The notes beneath the pieces are model-generated. The model saw only the letters and a program-made list of their open reading frames with translations, did no database searches and was not told the origin of the DNA. Positions 27,438 through 35,436 of a stretch of DNA of 64,000 bases are shown here, in pieces. The position numbers and the translations under genes were made by a program. The DNA comes from an uncultured Eubacteriales bacterium (lineage in GTDB: Bacteria; Bacillota; Clostridia; Oscillospirales; Acutalibacteraceae): assembly GCA_910577755.1 (NCBI GenBank), contig CAJTNL010000002.1:1-64000 (forward strand). The letters run 5' to 3'. Every line of letters begins with the position of its first letter. The stretch's first letter is position 1.

Positions 27438-27780
27438 AATACGTTCTCTACTTATATTTATATTTGGTTATATAATATCATAATTCATGTAATGGATAAA
27501 GTCCAGCGATATAGCTCTGCTGCACTTTTCTGTATCAGTATCCTTTTATAACTTTAGCTGTTTTTTATTTTGATCTCAAGATTGTACATACTATAGCGCT
27601 AAAACTTGTGTCAGCTTTTTCATATAATAGGAGAAAAAGTTTTGTATTATATTAAGCTAAAAATATATAATTGTGGATATTTATCGTGATGTTAATGTAT
27701 GCTAATAAAAGTTGTGCTATGTTTATTGCTATTTTATGGTGTATAATAATAATAAAGTGATAGGTAAGGGAGAAATAAGT
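27438..27780. other. AT-rich gap between the nim remnant and the fumarase gene
   Basis: No gene, hairpin or known RNA recognised. It should hold the old nim promoter and the fumarase promoter, but no convincing -35/-10 pair stands out. An open frame continues upstream of the fumarase start to 27712 without a ribosome site. Confidence 0.5.
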
Positions 27781-28314
27781 TTGGAAAGAAAACATATTTA
27801 CACACATACATTAAAACAAACGGCGAATGAATTAACAGTTGGAGATGCTATTTTACTGAGCGGAACTATTTACACAGCACGCGATGCAGCTCATAAACGA
27901 ATATTTACAGCATTGGATGAAGGAAAACCGCTTCCATTTCCGTTGCAAGGGGCTACAATTTATTATGCAGGACCAACACCGGCGCCCGAGGGTATGGTAA
28001 TTGGTTCATGCGGGCCTACCACTTCCAGCAGAATGGACCCTTTTACGCCACGTTTGCTGGATCTTGGCTTGATTTGTATGATTGGTAAGGGGGAACGTTC
28101 TCAAGATGTTATAGATGCTATTGTGCGTAATAGTGCGGTTTATCTTTGTGCAATTGGCGGTGCAGGGGCATTGGCGGCGCAATGTGTCAAATCATTAAAG
28201 ATCATTGGTTATGACGATTTAGGATGTGAATCGGTTAAATGTCTGGAAATTATAGATTTTCCACTTATTGTAGCAATTGATAGCCATGGTAATAGCTTAT
28301 TTTATAAAGACTAG
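27781..28314 (+). CDS. Class I fumarase / L(+)-tartrate dehydratase beta subunit
   Basis: 177 residues, matching the C-terminal (beta) half of class I Fe-S hydro-lyases. Blocks seen: G-D-A-I-L-L-S-G-T-I-Y-T-A-R-D-A-A-H, Y-Y-A-G-P-T-P-A-P and G-P-T-T-S-S-R-M-D. The beta subunit works with an alpha subunit that holds the [4Fe-4S] cluster. No alpha gene adjoins it, although the two are usually adjacent. I start at the TTG at 27781 because AAGGGAG lies 9 nt upstream. Confidence 0.88.
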   Translation: MERKHIYTHTLKQTANELTVGDAILLSGTIYTARDAAHKRIFTALDEGKPLPFPLQGATIYYAGPTPAPEGMVIGSCGPTTSSRMDPFTPRLLDLGLICMIGKGERSQDVIDAIVRNSAVYLCAIGGAGALAAQCVKSLKIIGYDDLGCESVKCLEIIDFPLIVAIDSHGNSLFYKD

Positions 28315-28328
28315 ATGAGGTGTAAAAC

Positions 28329-29516
28329 GTGACAAATTTATTGGTTCGGTTATTTGTTAAGGATTATCAACAAACCGATCATTATAAAGTACGGGAAACA
28401 TATGGTAAGCTGGCAGGTATTGCAGGCATTGCTACAAATTTTGCTTTGTTTGTCATGAAACTTACGGTAGGACTTATATTTAATAGTATAGCCATTATTG
28501 CCGATGCGATTAATAATCTGTCAGATTCAGCTTCTTCTATTGTAACCGTGGTGGGTTTTAAGCTGTCGGGTAAACCAGCTGATGAGAAACATCCTTATGG
28601 TCACGCCCGAATCGAGTATATTGCCGGTTTAATGGTATCGTTTATTATTCTGGTTCTTGGTTTACAGTTGGCAAAATCCTCGTTTGATAAGATTTTAGCC
28701 CCAGAAGAAATGACCTTTAGCTATATAACCTTAGGTATTTTAATGATTTCTATTATCCTAAAGGTTTGGCAGTGTTTATTTTATAGAAAAATAGGAAAAA
28801 TAATTGCTTCTTCTACCTTAAAAGCTACCTCTACTGATAGCTTTAACGATGTCATTGCCACAACCGTAGTTTTAATTGGTTCGGTAATTTCTGAATTTGC
28901 TGGTTTTAATTTAGATGGTTATATGGGTATAGCAGTAGCTATATTTATCATTGTATCTGGTATACGCTTGGTTGTGGAAACAGCCAACCCTTTGTTGGGG
29001 CTTCCGCCGACAAAAAAAATGGTGCAGGAATTAGAACAGCGTATCACAAACCGCTGCGAGATTTTAGGAATGCATGATTTACAGGTGCATAGTTATGGTG
29101 CGTCTGCATGTTTTGCTACCGTACATTGCGAGGTATCAGCTGAAGAAGATATTTTGCAAATTCATGATGTCATTGATGATATTGAGAGAGAAGTATTTAA
29201 GGAAATGAATATCAATTTGGTGGTTCATATGGATCCGGTCATTACAACCGACGAGCGTGCCAACGCATTACAACAGCAGGTACAGGGGATTCTTGCAAAG
29301 CTTTCTGATCAAATTGCAATTCATGATTTTCGTGTTATTTGGAACGTAGAGGATAAAGCTGATCGGGTCATATTTGATATTTCAGTTCCTTTTAATTTTC
29401 TCTATTCAGATAAAGAGTTGGAGGAAATTATTACAGGTCGTATTAAACAACTGAATGACCGTTACGATGTAATACTGGTAATTGACCACGAGGGTACATT
29501 AACCGATGATGAATAA
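28329..29516 (+). CDS. Cation diffusion facilitator (CDF) family metal efflux protein
   Basis: 395 residues. About six membrane helices (30-215) are followed by two consecutive cytoplasmic domains of CDF C-terminal type, making it longer than the usual 300. Family features include I-A-D-A-I-N-N-L-S-D-S-A-S-S, H-P-Y-G-H-A-R-I-E-Y-I-A-G and a late helix with S-F-N-D-V. CDF proteins exchange Zn2+, Fe2+, Mn2+ or Cd2+ for protons. The first acidic site is D-x3-N/D like, so metal choice is open. GTG start behind GAGGTG, 14 bp after the fumarase gene. Confidence 0.9.
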   Translation: MTNLLVRLFVKDYQQTDHYKVRETYGKLAGIAGIATNFALFVMKLTVGLIFNSIAIIADAINNLSDSASSIVTVVGFKLSGKPADEKHPYGHARIEYIAGLMVSFIILVLGLQLAKSSFDKILAPEEMTFSYITLGILMISIILKVWQCLFYRKIGKIIASSTLKATSTDSFNDVIATTVVLIGSVISEFAGFNLDGYMGIAVAIFIIVSGIRLVVETANPLLGLPPTKKMVQELEQRITNRCEILGMHDLQVHSYGASACFATVHCEVSAEEDILQIHDVIDDIEREVFKEMNINLVVHMDPVITTDERANALQQQVQGILAKLSDQIAIHDFRVIWNVEDKADRVIFDISVPFNFLYSDKELEEIITGRIKQLNDRYDVILVIDHEGTLTDDE

Positions 29517-29649
29517 ACTGTAGCAAAGCAACCTGGATTGGTTGTTATATTTTGGTTGCAATTTAACTTGTCTTTAAAGGTAGACTTGTTTTAGAAACGC
29601 TTACTATTTTCAGAGATTAGATGAATGTGTAGATTGATAAATATTTTTC

Positions 29650-29680
29650 AAAACAGCGCAGTTTTTTACTGCGCTGTTTT
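29650..29680 (+). terminator. Terminator after the CDF gene
   Basis: AAAACAGCGCAG and CTGCGCTGTTTT enclose a T-rich loop, and further Ts follow. Confidence 0.85.
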
Positions 29681-29730
29681 GTTTGTACAGGAAACAATTT
29701 TTAATAAATCGTAAAACTTTGTAAGAGGTC

Positions 29731-29759
29731 TTGTTTTTTCTGTTTAAATCATATACAAT
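29731..29759 (+). promoter_or_regulatory. Promoter for htpG
   Basis: TTGTTT, 17-bp spacer, TACAAT, ending 11 bp before the CIRCE element. Confidence 0.7.
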
Positions 29760-29770
29760 ATATACAGTGT

Positions 29771-29797
29771 TTAGCACTCTGTTAAGATGAGTGCTAA
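29771..29797 (+). promoter_or_regulatory. CIRCE operator (HrcA site) upstream of htpG
   Basis: TTAGCACTC, 9-nt spacer, GAGTGCTAA: an exact match to the CIRCE consensus bound by the heat-shock repressor HrcA. It lies just downstream of the likely transcription start, where HrcA blocks initiation or elongation until heat or misfolded protein titrates GroEL. Confidence 0.95.
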
Positions 29798-29826
29798 AAA
29801 TATCAAGTTAAAGGAATGTAAATGCA

Positions 29827-31707
29827 ATGAAACAATTTAAAGCAGAATCAAAACGGTTGTTAGATTTGATGATTCACTCGATTTATACGCATCGGGAAAT
29901 TTTTTTAAGAGAACTAATCTCCAATGCAAGCGACGCGCTTGACAAGTTATATTATAAAAGCTTGCAAGATGGAGATACAGGATTAAGCAGGGAAGATTTT
30001 TGCATTACCATTGAGATTGATAAGGAGAACCGTAATTTACTTATTACCGATAACGGCTGCGGTATGACAAAAGAGGATTTGGAAAATAACCTTGGAGTAA
30101 TTGCAAAAAGTGATTCTTTCAACTTTAAGCAAACACAAGAAAAGCAAGAGGAAATTGATATTATTGGTCAGTTTGGCGTAGGTTTTTATTCCGCTTTTAT
30201 GGTAAGCGACTGTGTGACGGTACGTACACGGGCTTATGACAGTGAAGAGGCTTATGAATGGAAATCAAAAGGTGCAGAAGGCTATGTGATTACTGACTGC
30301 GAGAAACAGTCTCATGGTACGCAGATTATTTTACATATTAAGCCCAATACGGAAGAAGAAAATTATGATGAATATCTTGATTCCTTTCAAATTCAAAGTA
30401 TCGTTAGAAAATATTCCGATTATATTCGTTATCCCATTCAGATGGATGTTGAAAAATCTCGTTTGAAAGAGGGGAGCGGTGAACAACCTGAGTATGAAAC
30501 GATTGTAGAAAAAACGACTTTGAACAGCATGGTTCCTATATGGAGAAAGGCAAAAAGTGAAGTATCGGAAGAAGAGTATGCAAGCTTTTATAGAGAAAAA
30601 TTTTATGACTATGAAAAACCGTTAAAAATTATTCACAGCAATACAGAAGGTGTATCTACATATTCAGCATTGTTGTTTATTCCGGGAAAAGCGCCATCGG
30701 ACTATTATACGAAACAATACGAAACCGGTTTGCAGTTATATGCAAGCGGCGTTATGATTATGGAACGCTGTGAAGATTTGTTGCCGGAATACTTTGGGTT
30801 TGTGCGAGGTCTTGTAGACTCTCAAGATTTATCATTGAATATTTCTCGTGAAATGTTACAGCATGACCGTCAGCTAAAATTGATTGAGAACCGTCTGGAG
30901 AAAAAAATCAAGACAGAGTTGGAATTCATGATGAATAATGACCGTGAATTGTATGAGACCTTCTTTCAAAATTTTGGATTGCAATTGAAATTTGGTGTTT
31001 ATGCACAATATGGTATGCATAAAGAGCTGTTGCAGGATTTATTGTTGTTTTATTCTTCTCATGAAAAAAAATTGGTTAGTTTGAAAGAATATGTTTCACG
31101 TATGAAAGAGGGACAGGAAGCCATATACTATGTATGTGGAGATAGCCTTGCACGGATTGAGCAAATGCCACAAACAGAACTACTAAAAGATAAGGGAATG
31201 GAAATGCTCTATCTGATAGATGATGTAGATGAATTTGCTCTTAAAACAATCATGAATTATGACGGTAAACCTTTTAAAAATATTTCTTCTGATGATTTAA
31301 ACTTGGAAAGTGAGGAAGAGAAAAAATCAAATGAAGAAAAAATTCAACAGAATAAAGATTTACTTGACTTTGTAAAGGAGAGCCTTGGAGATCGAGTAGC
31401 AAAAGTGGTGTTGTCACAGCGTTTAAAATCTCATCCGGTATGTCTTTCAACTGAGGGTGAAATTACGTTAGAGATGGAAAAAGTGCTAAATGCTATGCCT
31501 TCAGGCTCACATGTAAAAGCGGTGCGCGTGTTGGAAATGAATCCTAATCACCATATTTTCACAACTTTACAGACGCTTTATAAAAATGATAAAGATAAAT
31601 TGAAAATATATGCGGATTTATTATATGGACAAGCGTTGCTAATGGAAGGTATGCCTATTGAAGATCCGGTGGCATTTTCCAATAAGATTTGTGAATTAAT
31701 GCAGTAA
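29827..31707 (+). CDS. htpG: Molecular chaperone HtpG (Hsp90)
   Basis: 626 residues, normal bacterial Hsp90 size. The GHKL ATPase N terminus shows L-R-E-L-I-S-N-A-S-D-A-L-D-K, D-N-G-C-G-M-T and G-Q-F-G-V-G-F-Y-S-A-F. The middle domain carries L-S-L-N-I-S-R-E-M-L-Q with the catalytic Arg, and a C-terminal dimer domain follows. A CIRCE element controls it. The SD AAAGGA is 11 nt from the ATG; two tiny start-stop frames sit between. Confidence 0.97.
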   Translation: MKQFKAESKRLLDLMIHSIYTHREIFLRELISNASDALDKLYYKSLQDGDTGLSREDFCITIEIDKENRNLLITDNGCGMTKEDLENNLGVIAKSDSFNFKQTQEKQEEIDIIGQFGVGFYSAFMVSDCVTVRTRAYDSEEAYEWKSKGAEGYVITDCEKQSHGTQIILHIKPNTEEENYDEYLDSFQIQSIVRKYSDYIRYPIQMDVEKSRLKEGSGEQPEYETIVEKTTLNSMVPIWRKAKSEVSEEEYASFYREKFYDYEKPLKIIHSNTEGVSTYSALLFIPGKAPSDYYTKQYETGLQLYASGVMIMERCEDLLPEYFGFVRGLVDSQDLSLNISREMLQHDRQLKLIENRLEKKIKTELEFMMNNDRELYETFFQNFGLQLKFGVYAQYGMHKELLQDLLLFYSSHEKKLVSLKEYVSRMKEGQEAIYYVCGDSLARIEQMPQTELLKDKGMEMLYLIDDVDEFALKTIMNYDGKPFKNISSDDLNLESEEEKKSNEEKIQQNKDLLDFVKESLGDRVAKVVLSQRLKSHPVCLSTEGEITLEMEKVLNAMPSGSHVKAVRVLEMNPNHHIFTTLQTLYKNDKDKLKIYADLLYGQALLMEGMPIEDPVAFSNKICELMQ

Positions 31708-31728
31708 CAACTAGAAAATATATAAAAG

Positions 31729-31775
31729 AAGACTAGGTTAGACACCGTGTTAAAGTGACTAACCTAGTCTATTTT
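31729..31775. terminator. Terminator between htpG and the convergent hypothetical gene
   Basis: AGACTAGGTTAG (31730-31741) pairs with CTAACCTAGTCT (31759-31770); an AT-rich tail lies on each side. Confidence 0.75.
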
Positions 31776-31789
31776 GGTATAATATTGGC

Positions 31790-32335
31790 TTAGAAATCAA
31801 AACCTGTATTGCGTTTTGATTTCTTTTGTTTTTGAATTTTGCTTTGCGAGTTTTCTTTTGTAAAAGTTTTATATAGATAGTCAATAAACGCTTCGATTGT
31901 AGGGAAAGCATTGTTTAATACGTATTCTTCAACACGATAGTTACTATCGTATAAGGTTTTTTTTGGCTTGTTAGGGTTTCCTCTAAAAAATCCGCGTTTT
32001 TTTGTAACGGCTTCTTCGGGATTATCTTCACCTTCTACATACATTTTTTCATCATTGTTTCGAATATCGGCACCTGACATGTTAATAGAATAACCTTTTA
32101 GCGCAAAGCTTTTTTTCAGTGCAGCATATGGTACACATTTGGGTCTATAGTACATAGTTGCAGTAAATTTCATGATAATCAGTTGGTCGTCCTCTGTAAG
32201 CACAAACAGCATTTTGGACGGCTCAATATAGTAGAAACCTGCTTGGCCGGTTGCTTCATTTCGTCCAATTAAAGCGGCTGATATTTTAACATCAGGCATT
32301 AGCTCTTTAAATTTGTTTAAATGCTTTTCTATCAC
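31790..32335 (-). CDS. Hypothetical protein, conserved features not recognised
   Basis: 181 residues, soluble, no signal or membrane segment. The N-terminal half alternates beta-strands (V-K-I-S-A-A-L-I-G-R, M-L-F-V-L-T-E-D-D-Q-L-I-I-M-K-F), possibly a PH-like or YcxB-like fold. The C terminus is Lys-rich and disordered (K-I-Q-K-Q-K-K-S-K-R-N). A GTG at 32335 is 9 nt after AGGGG; a TTG two codons earlier is the alternative. No functional inference from neighbours. Confidence 0.65.
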   Translation of the reverse strand: MIEKHLNKFKELMPDVKISAALIGRNEATGQAGFYYIEPSKMLFVLTEDDQLIIMKFTATMYYRPKCVPYAALKKSFALKGYSINMSGADIRNNDEKMYVEGEDNPEEAVTKKRGFFRGNPNKPKKTLYDSNYRVEEYVLNNAFPTIEAFIDYLYKTFTKENSQSKIQKQKKSKRNTGFDF

Positions 32336-32466
32336 TATCAAGTACCCCTAATTATGTGATGATTGTATGTTTCCATAACATATAAAGTTATGGAAACATA
32401 ATGAAATTATTGACAGGCTTATAAGACGCTTTTCATAAAAAGAATTTTGGGTAATGTGTAATTAAA

Positions 32467-32937
32467 TTATTTGATAAACTCATTTAAAATGTTTGTCATT
32501 GTATCTGCATTTTCTGAGAAAAACAGATAGATATAATTGCCTTTTTGGGATACAGGACTTTTTTGTACAGTTGCGTATCCCTCTGGATTATAATTCTTGG
32601 CTTCATTCATTCTCTGTGTTCGACGTGCTTGTAATTTATCAAGAATTCTGCTTGCGCCGGCACTGTCTTTGGCTTCAATGATTATAAATTCGTCTGTACG
32701 TAGTCCAGTAGAATCAATTTCTCCTGCAAATGCTTTTACATCATTTAAATCAATGCCGTACATAGAAGAAATATCAAATTCGTTTAGTGGCTGCATATCT
32801 GTTAGTGTAACAGTGTTTTTGATCCTTGCGGCGATGTCTTGTGGGGTTACTGAGGAATTGGTGTTACTGCATCCAATTAAAGTTGTTGATAGTGCAAGGA
32901 CTGCAACAATACTGATAAACGTGGTTTTTAGTCTCAT
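32467..32937 (-). CDS. DUF4358 family lipoprotein
   Basis: 156 residues. The signal peptide ends in a lipobox S-T-T-L-I-G-C, so the protein is anchored outside the membrane. The mature part holds the DUF4358 pattern, with T-D-E-F-I-I-I-E-A-K-D-S, a helix with R-R-T-Q-R-M-N-E-A-K, then K-G-N-Y-I-Y-L-F-F-S. I start at M-R-L-K-T behind AAAGGAG rather than at upstream in-frame codons, because only this gives an intact signal peptide. It lies 28 bp after the SGNH lipoprotein gene and is surely co-transcribed with it. Confidence 0.85.
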   Translation of the reverse strand: MRLKTTFISIVAVLALSTTLIGCSNTNSSVTPQDIAARIKNTVTLTDMQPLNEFDISSMYGIDLNDVKAFAGEIDSTGLRTDEFIIIEAKDSAGASRILDKLQARRTQRMNEAKNYNPEGYATVQKSPVSQKGNYIYLFFSENADTMTNILNEFIK

Positions 32938-32965
32938 GATTGGTGATACTCCTTTATAAATATGG

Positions 32966-33781
32966 TTAAGATATGTGAGTTCGTAAATATTCAATCCATG
33001 CAATACAGCCTTCGTTTGTAAAGTGAACGCCCATACCATCAGGATCACTACAATAATCGCGGATCAGTGATCCATCACTATTTTTCATAACGGAGGCAAC
33101 ATCTAAAAAGGTATGACCATTTTGTTCGCACATTGCTTTAAGGGCAACATTGTATGCGGATAAATTTTCATTTGTCAAAGCGCCTTTTTGTGCTTCATTT
33201 ACCAATGGCGTTGCAGATTGCACATAAATATTCACAGCAGGATTTTTTTCTTTTATTTGTGCCAAAACGGTTTGCATATTGTTTACAGAACCGTTGATTC
33301 CATAAATAGCAATATCATTCATACCTAACATGATGAATACTTTTTTAGCTCTCATTGTATGAATAGCATCTGCTAAGTACATTTCAGTACCATTGTAGGA
33401 AGGGTGAACTGAATCGTCTGCTCCTAGTTGTTTTAATTCGTTACCAGTACCATAACTGCCGGGAGTTAAAAATTTTGCCATACCCATAAAGTTGCTGTCT
33501 TGTTTACGCTGAGCGCTAACAAATAAATTTAACTTTAATGAAATAGAGTCTCCTACAAATACAGCGTCGTCAAAAAAAGAGTCGTCCAGTATAGAATTGT
33601 AAGATGTAGTATTGTCAGCTACTGTTTCAGAAATATGGTTGTTAGTTTGTACTTCAAAAGCAGTTTGAGAATTATTTAATGAATCGGAAGTGTAATTAGT
33701 GCAAGCGGTTAATGACAATGTAATGGTTGTTGCTAAAACAGAAAAAAGCAGTATTTTACTGTATGGATTTTTTAAATTCAT
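32966..33781 (-). CDS. SGNH/GDSL-type hydrolase lipoprotein
   Basis: 271 residues. Lipobox L-S-L-T-A-C follows the signal helix. The mature enzyme shows F-V-G-D-S-I-S with the nucleophile Ser, I-M-L-G-M-N-D-I in block III and a C-terminal G-V-H-F-T catalytic His. SGNH enzymes deacetylate or de-esterify glycans or lipids. Here it would act on the cell surface, perhaps on wall polymers or exopolysaccharide (inference). It lies directly upstream of the DUF4358 lipoprotein. Confidence 0.85.
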   Translation of the reverse strand: MNLKNPYSKILLFSVLATTITLSLTACTNYTSDSLNNSQTAFEVQTNNHISETVADNTTSYNSILDDSFFDDAVFVGDSISLKLNLFVSAQRKQDSNFMGMAKFLTPGSYGTGNELKQLGADDSVHPSYNGTEMYLADAIHTMRAKKVFIMLGMNDIAIYGINGSVNNMQTVLAQIKEKNPAVNIYVQSATPLVNEAQKGALTNENLSAYNVALKAMCEQNGHTFLDVASVMKNSDGSLIRDYCSDPDGMGVHFTNEGCIAWIEYLRTHIS

Positions 33782-33993
33782 CTTTATCACCTTTTACCTG
33801 TCATTATTTTATGATATTACTATATGATTAATAACAGTATATCATAGTTTCGTACAATATACAATTGTTAATCATGGAAAATTAGGGTATTTGGATATAA
33901 TTGTTTTCTCTATTAGTTTGTATATTTATCTATGTAATGGTACACAATATTATTGTTGAAAGATATAAAATAAATCAAACGAGGTGCATGATT

Positions 33994-34347
33994 ATGACAG
34001 GCCTGAAATGTAGCGTTACAAGTTGTGCAAATAATGCCGAATACCAATGTTGTCGTCCTGATATTCAAGTATCCGGTACCGACGCTGAGAGATGTTGTGA
34101 AACCTGTTGCTCATCTTTTGAGAATAAAAGTGCGGCAAAAAATAATGTTGTACGTCATGATGTACCGAATCAGGCGGTACAAGTAAATTGTAATGTATTT
34201 ACTTGTATTCATTACAGCGATGGTCAATGTGAAGCAAAAAGTATTTGTGTAGAAAGTGAAAATAATGATACAAAGGATAAATGCCAAACGCTTTGTGAAA
34301 CTTTCCGCAAAAGAGATGGTTGCAGCAGTGGCGGTTGCAGCGTATAA
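33994..34347 (+). CDS. DUF1540 protein with two Cys-rich repeats
   Basis: 117 residues with two copies of a C-x4-C / C-x3-C pattern: L-K-C-S-V-T-S-C at the N terminus with C-C-E-T-C-C, and C-N-V-F-T-C-I-H-Y with C-Q-T-L-C-E-T-F. Conserved cysteines suggest bound zinc or an Fe-S centre. The family is common in spore-formers but its role is unknown. I start at the second of two ATGs, 9 nt after GAGG. Confidence 0.82.
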   Translation: MTGLKCSVTSCANNAEYQCCRPDIQVSGTDAERCCETCCSSFENKSAAKNNVVRHDVPNQAVQVNCNVFTCIHYSDGQCEAKSICVESENNDTKDKCQTLCETFRKRDGCSSGGCSV

Positions 34348-34352
34348 TTTAA

Positions 34353-34410
34353 TAATAACAATAGATAAAACACTACTGAATGGGCAGTAGTGTTTTATCT
34401 ATTGTTATTA
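34353..34410. terminator. Perfect 26-bp hairpin after the DUF1540 gene
   Basis: Bases 34353-34378 pair perfectly with 34385-34410 around a 6-nt loop (AATGGG). The lower stem contains the A/T runs that would serve as a U-tract in either direction. It is much longer than a usual terminator. Confidence 0.75.
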
Positions 34411-34502
34411 TATTTATATTTATATACGATATGATATAGCTACTAAAAAACGGTAGTGTACAATATTTTTATAAAGCTAAAACTGTAATAAAGCAAAACA
34501 AA

Positions 34503-35306
34503 TTACTTTACATGTTTTGGAAACATATGGTTTTTTTCATAAATAATACATAAACCATTCAGTAAAAGATTTTCGCTTAATTCTAACTTTTTTTTACAGC
34601 ATGGTATGATGATTTTTGCTAAACCACCGGTGGCAATTAATTTGGCCGGACTGCCAAGTTCTTCCTCGATGCGCTCAGCCACACCGTCTATCATTGCTGC
34701 CGTGCCATATATAGCGCCGGACTGCATGGAATGTATGGTATTGGTACCAATAACAGTTTTGGGTTTTTCAATATTGACATGGGGTAATAATGCGGTTTTT
34801 TTTGCTAGAGCATCCAACGTAAGTGTTATTCCGGAACAAATTGTTCCCCCTAAAAAAAAGCCGTTTTTATCAATTACGCTAATGGTAGTTGCGGTGCCGA
34901 GGTCAAAAATGATACAAGGCAAGGGATATCGGGAAATTGCAGCCACAGCGCCCGCCACCAAATCGGCGCCCAACTGTGCCGGATTATCAATTCGAATATT
35001 AAGTCCTGTTTTAATACCAGGTCCCAGCAGCACGGGATTGATACCAGTTACTTTTATAAATGCCTGTTTTATGATATCGTTTAGCCCAGGTACTACCGAG
35101 CAAATGATAATACCTTGAATTAAATGTTCGTCAATATGGTACAAGGAAAATAATTGTTTAAAAGCCATTGCATATTGATCGTCGGTTTTATGGTGCTCTG
35201 TTAAAAAACGTGAAATAAACACAGGGGTGTTCTCAATAGCTTTGCCTGCTATAGCAAAACCGCCAATGGTAATATGAGAATTACCAATATCAACGGTTAA
35301 CAGCAT
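34503..35306 (-). CDS. coaX: Type III pantothenate kinase
   Basis: 267 residues. CoaX phosphorylates pantothenate in the first committed step of coenzyme A synthesis and, unlike CoaA, needs a monovalent cation and resists CoA feedback. ASKHA-fold motifs: L-L-T-V-D-I-G-N-S at the N terminus, G-A-D-L-V-A-G-A-V, I-I-F-D-L-G-T-A-T-T and A-T-G-G-L-A. GGAGGTG precedes the ATG. Monocistronic by position. Confidence 0.95.
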   Translation of the reverse strand: MLLTVDIGNSHITIGGFAIAGKAIENTPVFISRFLTEHHKTDDQYAMAFKQLFSLYHIDEHLIQGIIICSVVPGLNDIIKQAFIKVTGINPVLLGPGIKTGLNIRIDNPAQLGADLVAGAVAAISRYPLPCIIFDLGTATTISVIDKNGFFLGGTICSGITLTLDALAKKTALLPHVNIEKPKTVIGTNTIHSMQSGAIYGTAAMIDGVAERIEEELGSPAKLIATGGLAKIIIPCCKKKLELSENLLLNGLCIIYEKNHMFPKHVK

Positions 35307-35380
35307 GTAACAGCACCTCCATATTGGTTATTGTATGGTTTATGATTGCTTATTATATCACGATCATTTTTTAAACGCAA

Positions 35381-35416
35381 TAAAAAACAGTTCCTTGCAG
35401 ATGTGAGGAACTGTTT
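35381..35416 (-). terminator. Terminator after the Bce-type transporter
   Basis: On the minus strand AACAGTTCCT and AGGAACTGTT form a stem followed by TTTTTATTG. Confidence 0.9.
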
Positions 35417-35436
35417 CCATAATAATATTAATAAAA

